Position numbers and translations under genes: made by a program | Shown here: one piece after another, positions 49,606 to 60,274 of the stretch | How positions within the stretch are numbered: the stretch's first letter is position 1 | Layout: each line of letters opens with the position of its first letter | Origin: Chryseobacterium sp. JUb7 | Lineage (GTDB): Bacteria > Bacteroidota > Bacteroidia > Flavobacteriales > Weeksellaceae | Direction of reading: 5' to 3' | DNA: 64,000 nucleotides | Assembly (NCBI RefSeq): GCF_024806495.1 | Contig: NZ_JANUFF010000005.1 | Coordinates: 269,147-333,146, forward strand | The notes under the pieces: generated by a model | The model's input: the letters and a program-made list of their open reading frames with translations, nothing else | Told to the model about the DNA's origin: nothing | Database searches by the model: none

Positions 49606-52443
49606 TTAAAATTGTACATTAAGTCCTACTGAAATCGTTTTAGGATTTGGATAAACACCTAATGAGTAAGCAAACATCGGCTCTGGATCGTAACCTTTCC
49701 ATTTTGTGAATGTTGCTAAGTTTTCCGCCTGAACGAATACTTTAACCCCTGTAATAGGAAGACCTTTTAATAAGTCTTTGCTGAAGTTATATCCGAAAGT
49801 CACATTTTTAAGACGGATAAAATCAGTTTTGAAAAGATATCTGTCTGAAGAACCCTCTAATCCTGAATTATTAGCAGTTATAGATGGTATATTTGTATTT
49901 GTATTATCTGGAGTCCAAGAGTTTAAAATGTCACCGGCAAAGTTTGCTCCCGTACCTAATGAACTAGGATCCATTAACCAAGAATATACGTTGTCATACA
50001 TCCAACCTCCTGCTTGGTAACTGAATAATACATCAGCAAACCAACCTTTGTAATTAGCATTTAGACCAAATCCTCCTGTAAATTTAGGAACATAAGATTT
50101 ACCTGTTAACACTTTATCATCTGGAGAAGGAGATTCTGTAATCTGTCCGTCTTTACCGATAAACTGTTGTTCACCTGTAGCTGGGTTAACTCCTACGTAC
50201 TGATAAAGATTCCATTGTCCGATTGGACCTCCTTCTGCGTTTACGTTATCATCAGAAAGGTCAGCTCCCTCAAACGATAAGATCGTGTTTTTGTTATAAG
50301 CACCATTAGCAAAAATAGATAAGCTATAGTCTTTATTTTTCAACACATTAAATCTCAATGAAGCTTCGATACCTTTATTCTCTAACTCACCGTTATTACC
50401 ATTAATTGTATATTGTCCTGTAACAGCAGATAATGTAATATTATTAAATAGTCTTTCAGTTTTCTTTTTGTAAACATCAATAGTACCTTCTACCACATTC
50501 TTGAATAAACCAAAGTCTAATCCAATGTTACCTTGACTAACTTTCTCCCATTGTACATTTGGGTTACCAACTACTGCATTATAACCAACAGAGTTCATAT
50601 ACCCTGTGTTACTTGCAATTAAATCGGTATAAATATTAGATCCAGGGAATAATGGGTTACCATTGTTAGTTGGTTGAATTAAGTTCTGGTTACCTGTAGT
50701 ACCATAAGACCCTCTAAGTTTCAACATATTTACAACTGTTGAACCTTCTAAGAAACTTTCTTTCTCAATATTCCAACGAGCTCCAACTGACCAAAATGTT
50801 TCCCATCTGTTTTCTTTCGGGAATCTGTATGATCCATCTCTTCTTACCGTTCCACTCACACCATACTTACCAGCATAATCATATTCCAATGTTCCGATTA
50901 CTGCTAAAGTACCCGCATTAATCTTACCTGCTTGTACTGTTGGCACATATAATGACGGTGTTGCAGGGTTAAATGGAATATATCCAGTTCCTGCTCCTAA
51001 CGACCAGTTAAATGGATCTAGTCCGTTTTGTTGATTAAGCTTATATAAATAGTGAGCTTTCAAATAATCTAAATAACCAGCAACTGTTAAAGAGTGATCA
51101 CCAAATTTCTTATCAAATGTAATATTTGTTACAGAGTTGAATGTTAAATCTTTTGTATTGGTCATTTGCTCAAAACCTCCGTACTGAGCTCCTGCTGCTC
51201 TTGCTGCAAGAGATAAATAACCTGTAGGGTTACGAGCAAAAGTACGGTCACTTTCTCTGAAGTCCATACCAGATCTGTTTCCAACTGATAACCAATCTGT
51301 CAATTTATAATTTACGTTTGCATTCGCAAGAATAGAAGTTTCTGTAAATAAATTAACAATACCACCTCTTACGATATCTGCAAGTACCCATCCAGGATAG
51401 TTAGTCCCAGCACCACCAATTTGGTTGAACATATCTTGTCCATTAACAAACGGATAAGGCTCCAAGTAACCAGGCGTTCTCAAAGAACCAAAAAGAGGGT
51501 TTTGGATAATGTTTGCAGAAATACCATCATTTGTTTCCTGATCTAGCTGGTGACGTTTAGAATATCCTACTGCTAACTGCATACCGAAAGTCAATCTTCC
51601 ATCATCAGACTTACCACTTAAGTTATTTCTTAAAGTAAATCTCTGGAAATCTGTAGACTTAAAAGTACCATCCGTATTTAAATATCCTAATGAAGTATAG
51701 TTATTAATATTTTTTCCTCCTGACGAAATACCTAATGTATGCTGTTGCAACATTGCAGTCTGGAAGAATTGCTTATTCCAATCTGTTTCTGGTATTGCAT
51801 CTTTTTGTGCATCTGTATATCCAAATCCAACTCCATACTGATCTTCCAAGTCTAGCAACTGTCTTCCGCTTAACATATTGTATTTAGTCTTAGGCAAAAC
51901 AGAAAAAGATGTAAGCATATCATAGGTAACTTTTAAGCCACTATTATATCTTGCATTTTTAGTATTGATTACCACAACACCATTAGCTCCTCTGTTACCA
52001 TAGATAGCCGTAGCTTGCGCATCCTTCAGGATACTGATGTTATCAATATCTTCTGGGTTTAGGTTTCTAAACTGAGATGCAGAAGTAATCAATCCATCAA
52101 TAACATACAATGGATCTGTAGATGCATTGATAGATGACAGACCACGTACCATAACATTGATCTTACCAGAACCAGGAGAACCTGATGTAGAGTTAATACT
52201 AATCCCCGGCGCATTACCCTGTAGGGAATTAATAAAAGAAACGTTTGGACGGTTTTCAAGAGCTTTAGAATCAACAGTTACCGAAGCAGCAGTAGATTTA
52301 GCTTTTGTACTTTTTTTGCTATATCCCAAAACTACAACCTCCTCAATTTGTCGAGTGTTTTTAGTAGTGTCTGTTTGAGCAAATACAGCTTGGCCTGCAA
52401 AAAACAAGACACCAGCTGTTAATACACGTAATTTAACATTCAT
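49606..52443 (-). CDS. SusC/RagA-family TonB-dependent transporter, second pair
   Basis: This 945-residue outer-membrane protein starts with a signal peptide (VLTAGVLFFAGQAVFAQ). A TonB-box-like EEVVVLGYSKK follows, then a plug with SFINSLQGNAPGISINS and IYGNRGANGVVVINTK, and a barrel ending YPNPKTISVGLNVQF. Like the first SusC it lacks the N-terminal carboxypeptidase-regulatory-like domain. It is followed by SusD. The 300-base AT-rich region upstream shows no clear promoter or riboswitch. Substrate is unknown; proteins of this general type also import peptides. Confidence 0.94.
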   Translation of the reverse strand: MNVKLRVLTAGVLFFAGQAVFAQTDTTKNTRQIEEVVVLGYSKKSTKAKSTAASVTVDSKALENRPNVSFINSLQGNAPGISINSTSGSPGSGKINVMVRGLSSINASTDPLYVIDGLITSASQFRNLNPEDIDNISILKDAQATAIYGNRGANGVVVINTKNARYNSGLKVTYDMLTSFSVLPKTKYNMLSGRQLLDLEDQYGVGFGYTDAQKDAIPETDWNKQFFQTAMLQQHTLGISSGGKNINNYTSLGYLNTDGTFKSTDFQRFTLRNNLSGKSDDGRLTFGMQLAVGYSKRHQLDQETNDGISANIIQNPLFGSLRTPGYLEPYPFVNGQDMFNQIGGAGTNYPGWVLADIVRGGIVNLFTETSILANANVNYKLTDWLSVGNRSGMDFRESDRTFARNPTGYLSLAARAAGAQYGGFEQMTNTKDLTFNSVTNITFDKKFGDHSLTVAGYLDYLKAHYLYKLNQQNGLDPFNWSLGAGTGYIPFNPATPSLYVPTVQAGKINAGTLAVIGTLEYDYAGKYGVSGTVRRDGSYRFPKENRWETFWSVGARWNIEKESFLEGSTVVNMLKLRGSYGTTGNQNLIQPTNNGNPLFPGSNIYTDLIASNTGYMNSVGYNAVVGNPNVQWEKVSQGNIGLDFGLFKNVVEGTIDVYKKKTERLFNNITLSAVTGQYTINGNNGELENKGIEASLRFNVLKNKDYSLSIFANGAYNKNTILSFEGADLSDDNVNAEGGPIGQWNLYQYVGVNPATGEQQFIGKDGQITESPSPDDKVLTGKSYVPKFTGGFGLNANYKGWFADVLFSYQAGGWMYDNVYSWLMDPSSLGTGANFAGDILNSWTPDNTNTNIPSITANNSGLEGSSDRYLFKTDFIRLKNVTFGYNFSKDLLKGLPITGVKVFVQAENLATFTKWKGYDPEPMFAYSLGVYPNPKTISVGLNVQF

Positions 52444-52704
52444 ATTAACAAATTTTAATATATTTTAATGGGCAAATATGTTAATAAATATTAACACTTG
52501 CAAGTTTTTCTACTACATTATGATCATAATTATTTGGAATTTAACTTAAAAATTACTTAAATTAAATGAAATATAACAACAATACCTACTTATTATTTAT
52601 TAAAATGTAATTTTTTTACAACAAAAAAAAGATTTAACACATTTTCACTAAAAACAAAATTATTATTTAGAATCATTATAAATTAAATTATTTTTATGAA
52701 ATAA
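52444..52704. other. AT-rich intergenic region between infB and susC
   Basis: About 260 bases upstream of the second susC. Extremely AT-rich, with no gene, riboswitch signature or clean -7/-33 pair that I can support. Confidence 0.5.
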
Positions 52705-52732
52705 AAAAACCACTTTAAAAAAAGTGGTTTTT
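52705..52732 (-). terminator. infB operon terminator
   Basis: AAAACCACTTT pairs with AAAGTGGTTTT around a 4-base loop, 21 bases after the infB stop, within A/T runs. Confidence 0.8.
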
Positions 52733-52752
52733 ATTTTAATCAAAAAGTGGAG

Positions 52753-55700
52753 TTATTTTAATTTTTTCTTTACAGCTACTTCTTCGTAAACCTCAAGAAT
52801 ATCACCCACTTCAATATCATTATAACCTTTCAAATTCAATCCGCATTCGTAACCTTTTGTTACTTCTCTTACATCGTCTTTGAAACGTTTTAAACTCTCT
52901 AATTCTCCATCAAACTTAACAATACCGTCTCTCAGTAATCTTACTTTTGACTGTCTTGTTACTTTTCCGGTAAGAACCATACAACCTGCGATTGTTCCTA
53001 CTTTAGAAATCTTGAATACCTCACGGATTTCAACATTACCAATTACCTGCTCCTGAATTTCCGGAGAAAGCATTCCCTCCATTGCTTCTTTCACTTCATC
53101 GATCGCCTTATAGATCACTGAATATGTTCTGATTTCAATTTCTTCACGATCTGCAAGATCTTTAGCATTTGCTCCGGCTCTTACGTTGAATCCGATGATA
53201 ATTGCGTCAGATGCAGCAGCAAGGTTGATATCAGATTCTGTAATCTGTCCTACACCTGAGTGAAGAATTTTCACACTGATTTCTTCTGTCGAAAGTCTTT
53301 GCAACTGATCAGAAAGAGCTTCCACAGAACCATCCACGTCACCTTTAAGGATAATATTCAATTCTTTGAATTCACCTAAAGCAATACGTCTACCTAATTC
53401 TTCAAGTGTCGTATGTTTCTTAGTTCTGATTGACAATTCTCTCTGTAACTGCTCTCTCTTATTAGCAATAGCCTTACCTTCACTTTCATCAGCATACACA
53501 CGGAATTTATCCCCTGCTGTAGGAGCTCCGTCCAATCCTAAAATTGTTGCCGGAATCGAAGGACCTGCTTCTTCAAGATTTTTCCCTCTTTCATCCAATA
53601 AAGCTTTTACTTTACCGTGATTTTTACCTGCTACAACGTAATCTCCAACTCTTAAAGTTCCCGTTTGCACCAACATTGTTGCTACATAACCTCTACCTTT
53701 ATCTAGAGATGCTTCAATAACAACTCCGTTTGCTGCACGTTCAGGATTAGCTTTCAACTCAAGCATTTCAGCCTGTAATAAAACTTTTTCCAACAATACA
53801 TCTACGTTATTACCGAATTTAGCTGAAATCTCCTGCGCTTGAACATTTCCACCCCATTCTTCAACTAAAACCGGAGGGTTTAAGCCAGAAAGTTGCTGAC
53901 GGATATTATCAGGGTTCGCATTTGGTTTATCCACCTTATTGATTGCAATAATCATTGGCACCTGTGCAGCCTGAGCATGCGCAATTGCTTCTTTCGTTTG
54001 AGGCATCACATCATCATCTGCAGCAATTACAATAATTGCAATATCGGTGATCTGTGCACCTCTCGCTCTCATCGCGGTAAAGGCTTCGTGACCCGGAGTA
54101 TCCAAGAATGTAATTCTCTGACCATTTTCAAGCTTCACATTATAAGCACCGATATGCTGCGTAATTCCACCTGATTCCCCTGCAATTACGTTAGTCTTTC
54201 TAACATAATCCAATAATGAAGTTTTACCGTGGTCAACGTGTCCCATTACAGTAACTACAGGAGCCCTTGGCAATAAGCTTTCTTCAGTATCGATTTCGTC
54301 TTCTGCATCGTTTTCTTCAAGATCTGCATCTGAGAATTCAATTTTATAACCAAATTCATCAGCTACTAACAATAAAGTATCAGCTTCCAATCTTTGGTTC
54401 ATGGTAACCATTACCCCTAGTGAGAAACAAGCAGAAATTACTTCTGTCGGAGAAACATTCATTAAACTTGCCAATTCACCTACAGTAATGAATTCGGTTA
54501 CCTTTAATGTTCTGTCTGCCGCATCAATTTCCTGCTGACGTTCGTCCTGTTCTCTTCGGTAGTTTCTCTTATCTTTTCTGTGTTTAGCAGATTTAGATTT
54601 ACCACCTTTATTTGTTAATTTCTCAAGAGTTTCCTTGATCTGATTCTTAACTTGTTCGTCAGTTAATTCAACAGGCATCGTTCTTTGCCCCGGTCTGTTG
54701 TTACCAAAACGGTTCCCACCCTGACCTGGCGGACGATTTCCCTGACCACCCTGACCTGGCGGACGGTTTCCTTGGTTATTTCCAAAACGGTTTCCACCCG
54801 GGCCTCCCTGTCCTTGCGGACGGTTTTGACCACCTTGCCCCGGAGGACGGTTTCCTTGCGGTCCACCTTGTCCCTGAGGACGGTTTTGCCCACCTTGGTT
54901 ATTGTTATAAGGACGGTTTCCTTGTCCTCCACCTTGGTTATTATTGTTTCCGCCCTGTTGGTTGTTTCCACCACCTTGCTGGTTGTTTCCACCAGGCTTC
55001 TCAATTCTTTTTCTTTTCTTTTTAGCCCCAGAACTTGGTTTTGGTGCAAATTGAGTTAAGTCGATCTTTTCACCAACGATTTTAGGACCGTCAAGCTTTT
55101 GATAAACTGTTTCAATTTTTTGTGGTTCTTGAGGTTCTTCTTCTGTTTTCTTCGTTTCAACAGGTTTTACCTCAGCAGGCTTAGCAGCCTCAACAACTGG
55201 TTTTGGAGTTTCTTTCACAGGTTCTACAACTGGTTTTTCCTCAACTTTTTTCTCCTCTTCTTTAGGTTTGTCTTTTTTCACTGGTCTATTTCTAGATTCT
55301 ATTTGAGACAAATCTATTTTATCCAGAACTTTAAATTCCTGCTTTTCAGGAGCTGCTTTTACCTCAGGAGCAGGTGCAGCCTCTTCTTTCTTCTCCTCCA
55401 CTACTGGAGCAGGTTTTTCAGCAGGAGTTTCTTCAACTTCAGGCTTTTTAGATTCAAGATCTATTTTACCTAAAATTTTAGTTTCCGGTTTATTAGCTTT
55501 AGCTCTTATTACTTCAGGGGTCTTTTTCTCTTCGATTTCCAGTTTTTCTTCCGGAACTTTAGTGATAACCACCTCATGGGAAGCTTTACGCTGCTCACCG
55601 TCTTTGGCAAACTCAGCTTCCAATGCAGAATATGCCGCTTCTTCTAATTGAGCGTTAGGATTGCTTTCAACCTCGATACCCTTAGCTTGTAAAAATTCTA

Positions 55701-55761
55701 CTAATCTGGACATCGAAATATTGAATTCCTTAACCGCTTTATTTAATCTAATTTTTGGCAT
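52753..55761 (-). CDS. infB: Translation initiation factor IF-2
   Basis: This 1002-residue GTPase has the P-loop [16 protein letters not shown] (about residues 506-521), [19 protein letters not shown] and NKVDKP, then domains II, III and IV. It positions initiator tRNA on the ribosome. The N-terminal third is variable. It starts with an IF2_N helix ([19 protein letters not shown]), then a Lys/Glu/Pro-rich linker with three short KIDL-type repeats. A tract of about 105 residues made almost only of Gly, Asn, Gln, Arg and Pro follows (DNA about 54680-54995), then a second IF2_N-like region. It is the third gene of the rimP-nusA-infB operon. Confidence 0.96.
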   Translation of the reverse strand: MPKIRLNKAVKEFNISMSRLVEFLQAKGIEVESNPNAQLEEAAYSALEAEFAKDGEQRKASHEVVITKVPEEKLEIEEKKTPEVIRAKANKPETKILGKIDLESKKPEVEETPAEKPAPVVEEKKEEAAPAPEVKAAPEKQEFKVLDKIDLSQIESRNRPVKKDKPKEEEKKVEEKPVVEPVKETPKPVVEAAKPAEVKPVETKKTEEEPQEPQKIETVYQKLDGPKIVGEKIDLTQFAPKPSSGAKKKRKRIEKPGGNNQQGGGNNQQGGNNNNQGGGQGNRPYNNNQGGQNRPQGQGGPQGNRPPGQGGQNRPQGQGGPGGNRFGNNQGNRPPGQGGQGNRPPGQGGNRFGNNRPGQRTMPVELTDEQVKNQIKETLEKLTNKGGKSKSAKHRKDKRNYRREQDERQQEIDAADRTLKVTEFITVGELASLMNVSPTEVISACFSLGVMVTMNQRLEADTLLLVADEFGYKIEFSDADLEENDAEDEIDTEESLLPRAPVVTVMGHVDHGKTSLLDYVRKTNVIAGESGGITQHIGAYNVKLENGQRITFLDTPGHEAFTAMRARGAQITDIAIIVIAADDDVMPQTKEAIAHAQAAQVPMIIAINKVDKPNANPDNIRQQLSGLNPPVLVEEWGGNVQAQEISAKFGNNVDVLLEKVLLQAEMLELKANPERAANGVVIEASLDKGRGYVATMLVQTGTLRVGDYVVAGKNHGKVKALLDERGKNLEEAGPSIPATILGLDGAPTAGDKFRVYADESEGKAIANKREQLQRELSIRTKKHTTLEELGRRIALGEFKELNIILKGDVDGSVEALSDQLQRLSTEEISVKILHSGVGQITESDINLAAASDAIIIGFNVRAGANAKDLADREEIEIRTYSVIYKAIDEVKEAMEGMLSPEIQEQVIGNVEIREVFKISKVGTIAGCMVLTGKVTRQSKVRLLRDGIVKFDGELESLKRFKDDVREVTKGYECGLNLKGYNDIEVGDILEVYEEVAVKKKLK

Positions 55762-55840
55762 CTATACTATTTACTGTTTTTTAATTCTATAAAATTAAAG
55801 TATTTCTTTTTTACTGTTTATTAAAATTTATTTAAAAATC

Positions 55841-57076
55841 TTAATCTTCAAATTCTTCTTTTAGAATACGTTTCACTTCTTCGATAGTTTCTTCTTCAAG
55901 ATCTACCATATTCAGAAGACTTTCCGTTTCTTTATCTAATACTGATTTCGCAGTAGTAAGACCTACTTTCTTAAATTCATCCAAAATCCACTGCTCGATA
56001 TCGTCATTAAATTCTCTTAATTCAACGTCGTCATCTTCGCTGGCTTCTCTATGCACATCAATTTCATAACCTGTCAACCAAGAAGCAAGTCTGATGTTTT
56101 GGCCTTGTTTTCCGATTACTTTAGAAATCTCTTCAATAGGCGTGTATACCAATGCATACGACTGATCCTCATTGATGTCAATTTTATTGATGGTAACATT
56201 TCCTAAAGCTCTCTTCACCAAAATCTCAGGGTTTTTAGACCACTGAATAACATCGATGTTTTCATTTCTCAACTCTCTTACAACGCCATGAATTCTAGAC
56301 CCCTTCACCCCTACACAGGCACCTACAGGATCAATTCTGTCATCATAAGCATCTACTGCTATTTTCGCCTTCTCACCAGGAATTCTTACTACTTTTTTCA
56401 AAATAATAGTCCCATCCTGAATTTCAGGAATTTCCAGCTCTAATAATTTCTCTAGGAATTTAGGTGCAGTTCTGGAAATAATAATCTGAGGTTTTGAACC
56501 TTTGAAATCTACTGTTTCAACAATAGCTCTGATATTTTCACCCTTTTTAAAGAAATCCGATCCTATCTGATTTTCTTTTGGCAAAATAAATTCGTTTCCT
56601 TCATCATCAAGCAAAATAACGTGCTTGTGACGGATGTGGTGAATTTCTCCGACAACAATTTCCCCGATTTTATCTCTAAACTGCTCATACAACATGGCGT
56701 TGTTATGCTCCTGCAGTTTGGTAGCAAGAATCTGTTTCAAAGTAAGGATATTTCTTCTTCCCAACTGAGCTACAGGAATTTCCATCGTAAAGTCTTCTCC
56801 AACTTCGAAAGTAGGATCGATTTTTTTAGCTTCAGAGATCTCAATTTCTAAATCATCATCTTCAGACATCTCGTCTTCTACAATTGTTTTATTTAAAAAT
56901 ATCTGAAAATCTCCTTTATCAGGGTTAACAATCACATCAAAATGATCATCTGAATCATATCTTTTTCTCAAAAGTGTCTTCAGTGAATCTTCAATAATCG
57001 CCATAAGATCAATCTTACTGATCCCCTTTTCGTCTTTAAAATCACCAAAGGATTCAATCAACGCTATATTGTCCAT
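55841..57076 (-). CDS. nusA: Transcription termination/antitermination factor NusA
   Basis: This 411-residue protein has an N-terminal RNA-polymerase-binding domain (LMAIIEDSLKTLLRKRY), an S1 domain (about 130-205; VVGEIHHIRHKHVILLDDEG), KH1 (DPVGACVGVKGSRIHGVVRE) and KH2 (SKVIGKQGQNIRLASWLTG). An acidic C-terminal tail replaces the E. coli repeats, the usual Bacteroidetes length. It controls pausing, termination and ribosomal RNA antitermination. It is 16 bases after rimP and 79 bases before infB. Confidence 0.96.
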   Translation of the reverse strand: MDNIALIESFGDFKDEKGISKIDLMAIIEDSLKTLLRKRYDSDDHFDVIVNPDKGDFQIFLNKTIVEDEMSEDDDLEIEISEAKKIDPTFEVGEDFTMEIPVAQLGRRNILTLKQILATKLQEHNNAMLYEQFRDKIGEIVVGEIHHIRHKHVILLDDEGNEFILPKENQIGSDFFKKGENIRAIVETVDFKGSKPQIIISRTAPKFLEKLLELEIPEIQDGTIILKKVVRIPGEKAKIAVDAYDDRIDPVGACVGVKGSRIHGVVRELRNENIDVIQWSKNPEILVKRALGNVTINKIDINEDQSYALVYTPIEEISKVIGKQGQNIRLASWLTGYEIDVHREASEDDDVELREFNDDIEQWILDEFKKVGLTTAKSVLDKETESLLNMVDLEEETIEEVKRILKEEFED

Positions 57077-57092
57077 TTATTCTTTTTTCTTT

Positions 57093-57560
57093 TTAAAATT
57101 TAATTGTTACTAACGCTTTTTTAATCTCAGAGTACGGAATTTCTTTTTCCTCCTCCACATCTACTTTTCCTTTCCCAATATCTTTTGGTTTACGGTAACG
57201 CAGAATTAATGTAATTTTTTCTTCATCAACTTTTGCAAGTTCTCCTTCTGTTTTAGTAGAGTCATTCAATAAAACTTCAATTTCTCTTCCTAAATTTTTA
57301 GCAAACTGTCTCGGAGTCGCAAGAGGCTCACTAAGCCCGGCAGACATTACCTGAAGGCTGAAATCATGCTCTTCGCGATCCATATTGAATTCTATTGCAC
57401 GGCTTGCATCCAAACAATCCTGCAAAGAAACGCCATTGTCACCGTCTAAAATAACAGTGATATCATCCCCTGCAGAAAACTTTAAATCAATGAGAAATAA
57501 ATCTTTTCTGGTGTCAAGGAATTCATTTAATAATTCTTCAATTCTTTTTCTAAACTCCAT
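57093..57560 (-). CDS. rimP: Ribosome maturation factor RimP
   Basis: This 155-residue protein of the RimP/YhbC family has the N-terminal alpha/beta domain (VILDGDNGVSLQDCLDASRA, FSLQVMSAGLSEPLATPRQF) and a C-terminal SH3-like domain (about 85-155). It assists 30S subunit maturation. It is the first gene of the rimP-nusA-infB operon, with a clear promoter 80 bases upstream and a hairpin in the leader. Confidence 0.94.
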   Translation of the reverse strand: MEFRKRIEELLNEFLDTRKDLFLIDLKFSAGDDITVILDGDNGVSLQDCLDASRAIEFNMDREEHDFSLQVMSAGLSEPLATPRQFAKNLGREIEVLLNDSTKTEGELAKVDEEKITLILRYRKPKDIGKGKVDVEEEKEIPYSEIKKALVTIKF

Positions 57561-57639
57561 AAAAAATGTAATCTTGATTTACCTGTACGAAAAAAGGCTT
57601 TCTTCCGAAGGCCTTCCCATTTTTTCCGTAAATCCATTG

Positions 57640-57669
57640 CAAATATACAAATTTTTCTTAAAAAACCAA
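57640..57669 (-). promoter_or_regulatory. Promoter of the rimP-nusA-infB operon
   Basis: On the minus strand the -7 element TATATTTG (57647-57640) and TTG (57669-57667) are 19 bases apart. The leader of about 75 nt contains a hairpin (AAGGC...GCCTT, 57594-57615) followed by a short T run, which might attenuate expression. Confidence 0.65.
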
Positions 57670-57723
57670 AATCTCCTTATTATCAATCGAATAAGTTAAA
57701 ATTGATTTACATTAAATTAAAGG

Positions 57724-57752
57724 TTGTAGTGAAGGTATTTTTATTATTTTTG
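57724..57752 (+). promoter_or_regulatory. Promoter of the polysaccharide locus (ugd)
   Basis: TTG (57724-57726) and TATTTTTG (57745-57752) are 18 bases apart, 25 bases before the TTG start codon of ugd. Confidence 0.65.
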
Positions 57753-57777
57753 TCTAGAATTTTTAAAAACATACATT

Positions 57778-59091
57778 TTGAATATAACGATTGTAGGAAC
57801 AGGTTATGTAGGATTGGTAACAGGTACTACCCTAGCAGAACTTGGCAATTCAGTATACTGTGTAGATATTGATGAGAAAAAAGTAGAAGGTATGAAAAAC
57901 GGCGTCGTTCCCATTTATGAGCCGAACCTTGAAGAAATGTTTCTAAGAAATATCCAGGCCGAAAGATTATTTTTCACAACTAATCTAAAAGAAGCCTTAG
58001 ATAAAAGCGAGGTCATTTATCTTGCATTACCAACTCCTCCGGGAGAAGATGGCTCTGCAGATCTTTCTTACGTTCTTAAAGTAGCCAACGACATCGGTGA
58101 AATGATGACCGAATATAAAGTCATCGTTAATAAAAGTACCGTTCCGGTAGGCACAGCTGATCGGGTAAGTGAAGTCATTTCCTCAAAAACAAGTATTCCT
58201 TTTGATGTAGTTTCCAACCCTGAATTCCTTAGAGAAGGCTTTGCTGTAGAAGACTCTATGAATCCTGCGAGAGTAGTTGTAGGATCAAGTTCTGACAAAG
58301 CAAAAGATATCATGGCTAAAATTTATCAGCCATTTACCAATACAGGAATCCCTATTATTTTCATGGATGAGAAATCTTCCGAACTTACAAAATATGCCGC
58401 CAACTCATTCTTAGCCGTAAAAATCACGTTTATGAATGAAATTGCCAACTATTGCGAAAAAGTAGGTGCTGATGTAGATAAAGTAAGACTCGGAATGGGA
58501 AGTGATGACAGAATAGGACACCGTTTTTTATTCCCGGGAATAGGATATGGAGGAAGCTGTTTTCCGAAAGATGTGAAGGCATTGATAAAATCCGGTAAGC
58601 AGGAAGATTTTAATTTTCAGATTCTGGAAGCTACAGAAAATGTAAATATTGCCCAAAAAGTAATTCTTGTTTCAGAAATTGAAAAACATTTCGGAGGAAG
58701 CGTTCAGGGCAAGACCATCGCCATGTGGGGACTGGCCTTTAAAGCCAATACAGACGACATCCGTGAAGCCTCTTCACTAGACAATATTGCTTTACTTTTA
58801 GAAAAAGGCGCGAAAATTGTTGCTTATGATGCCGTGGCAGAAAATAACGTTCAAAAAATACTAGGAGACAAGATTCAATATGCAAAAAGCATGTATGAAG
58901 CATTGGAAAATGCAGATGCCTTATTTATTGCAACAGAATGGCCTGAATTTAAAAATCCAAACTTTGAACTGATGGCTCAAAAGATGAACCATAAAGTGAT
59001 TTTTGACGGAAGAAATATGTATCCGCTGGAAGTTCCTGAACAAAACGGATTCTTTTATAAAAGTATCGGACGTAAAACGATTGGAAAGTAG
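57778..59091 (+). CDS. ugd: UDP-glucose/UDP-hexose 6-dehydrogenase, TTG start
   Basis: This 437-residue enzyme has the NAD-binding motif GTGYVGLVTGTTLAELG at the extreme N-terminus, KSTVPVGTAD, the central KYAANSFLAVKITFMNE and the catalytic Cys in GIGYGGSCFPKDVKAL. It makes UDP-glucuronate (or a related UDP-uronate) for surface polysaccharide. The start is TTG at 57778. The Rossmann motif begins five residues later and no upstream ATG is available after the promoter, so this choice is forced. It opens a plus-strand polysaccharide gene run. Confidence 0.94.
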   Translation: MNITIVGTGYVGLVTGTTLAELGNSVYCVDIDEKKVEGMKNGVVPIYEPNLEEMFLRNIQAERLFFTTNLKEALDKSEVIYLALPTPPGEDGSADLSYVLKVANDIGEMMTEYKVIVNKSTVPVGTADRVSEVISSKTSIPFDVVSNPEFLREGFAVEDSMNPARVVVGSSSDKAKDIMAKIYQPFTNTGIPIIFMDEKSSELTKYAANSFLAVKITFMNEIANYCEKVGADVDKVRLGMGSDDRIGHRFLFPGIGYGGSCFPKDVKALIKSGKQEDFNFQILEATENVNIAQKVILVSEIEKHFGGSVQGKTIAMWGLAFKANTDDIREASSLDNIALLLEKGAKIVAYDAVAENNVQKILGDKIQYAKSMYEALENADALFIATEWPEFKNPNFELMAQKMNHKVIFDGRNMYPLEVPEQNGFFYKSIGRKTIGK

Positions 59092-59179
59092 CCAACATAA
59101 AGTAGTCCCAAATTATAGTTATTAAAATGTAACCTTAAAAGCCAAGAAGCAACACGCCAATGGCCAATAATATAAAAAC

Positions 59180-60259
59180 ATGAAAAATATAATCATTACT
59201 GGAGGAGCAGGATTTATTGGCTCGCATGTGGTAAGAGAATTTGTAAAAAACAATCCGGACTCCAAGATCATCAACCTTGATGCTCTGACGTATGCCGGAA
59301 ATCTTGAAAACTTAAAGGACATTGAAAATGAGCCCAATTATGTTTTCGAAAAAGCAGACATTACAAAACCTGAAGAATTAAGAAAAGTATTCGAAAAATA
59401 TAATCCTGACGCTGTTGTTCACCTTGCTGCTGAAAGCCATGTTGACCGAAGTATCACAGATCCGATGGCATTTATCAACACCAATGTAAACGGAACTGCC
59501 AATCTATTAAATCTTTGTAAGGAATTCTGGACATTAAATCCAGATCACACCCACGGAAGATTTCCGGATGAGAAAAGAACAAACCTTTTCTACCATGTTT
59601 CAACAGATGAAGTATATGGAAGTTTAGGTGAGACTGGATTCTTTTTAGAAACGACTTCTTATGACCCACAATCTCCATATTCAGCTTCCAAAGCAGCTTC
59701 CGACCACCTGGTAAGAGCCTACGGAAACACCTATGGAATGCCTTTTATTATTTCAAACTGTTCAAACAATTACGGACCTAATCATTTCCCTGAGAAACTG
59801 ATTCCTCTTTGCATATCAAACATCATCAACGAGAGACCTTTACCTATCTATGGTGACGGAAAATACACAAGAGACTGGTTATTCGTAATTGATCATGCCA
59901 AAGGTATCCACCAAATTTTTAATGAAGCCAAAACCGGAGAAACATACAATATCGGAGGTTTCAACGAGTGGCAGAATATCGATTTGGTAAAAGAACTCAT
60001 CAAACAGATGGATGAGAAATTAGGAAGACCTGAAGGACATTCAGAAAAATTAATCACTTTTGTAAAAGACAGACCCGGTCACGATAAACGTTACGCCATC
60101 GATGCAACAAAATTAAATTCTGAACTGGGATGGAAACCATCTGTAACTTTCGAAGAAGGTCTGGGGAAAACCATAGACTGGTATCTTGAAAATAAAGAAT
60201 GGCTGGAAAACGTAACGAGCGGTGACTACCAGAAATATTACGAAAACCAATATAACTAA
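59180..60259 (+). CDS. rmlB: dTDP-glucose 4,6-dehydratase
   Basis: This 359-residue SDR enzyme has the N-terminal TGGAGFIGSHVV, the TDEVYG motif with the catalytic Asp-Glu pair, YSASKAAS with the active-site Tyr/Lys, and NNYGPNHFPEKLIPL. It converts dTDP-glucose to dTDP-4-keto-6-deoxyglucose. It is 15 bases before rmlA. rmlC and rmlD are not seen here. Two FdtA-like cupins further down suggest that the keto sugar goes to a 3-amino-3,6-dideoxyhexose, not only to rhamnose. Confidence 0.96.
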   Translation: MKNIIITGGAGFIGSHVVREFVKNNPDSKIINLDALTYAGNLENLKDIENEPNYVFEKADITKPEELRKVFEKYNPDAVVHLAAESHVDRSITDPMAFINTNVNGTANLLNLCKEFWTLNPDHTHGRFPDEKRTNLFYHVSTDEVYGSLGETGFFLETTSYDPQSPYSASKAASDHLVRAYGNTYGMPFIISNCSNNYGPNHFPEKLIPLCISNIINERPLPIYGDGKYTRDWLFVIDHAKGIHQIFNEAKTGETYNIGGFNEWQNIDLVKELIKQMDEKLGRPEGHSEKLITFVKDRPGHDKRYAIDATKLNSELGWKPSVTFEEGLGKTIDWYLENKEWLENVTSGDYQKYYENQYN

Positions 60260-60274
60260 AACACAAATTTAAAG

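Noticed and set aside
54663..55059. Frames of 124-128 codons on both strands over the Gly/Asn/Gln tract of IF-2
   Set aside because: Out-of-frame readings of a repetitive coding tract; the repeats keep stop codons away by chance.
55099..55473. 124-codon plus-strand frame rich in Phe, Arg and Leu inside infB
   Set aside because: Antisense of the Lys/Glu/Pro-rich linker of IF-2; low complexity and no start context.
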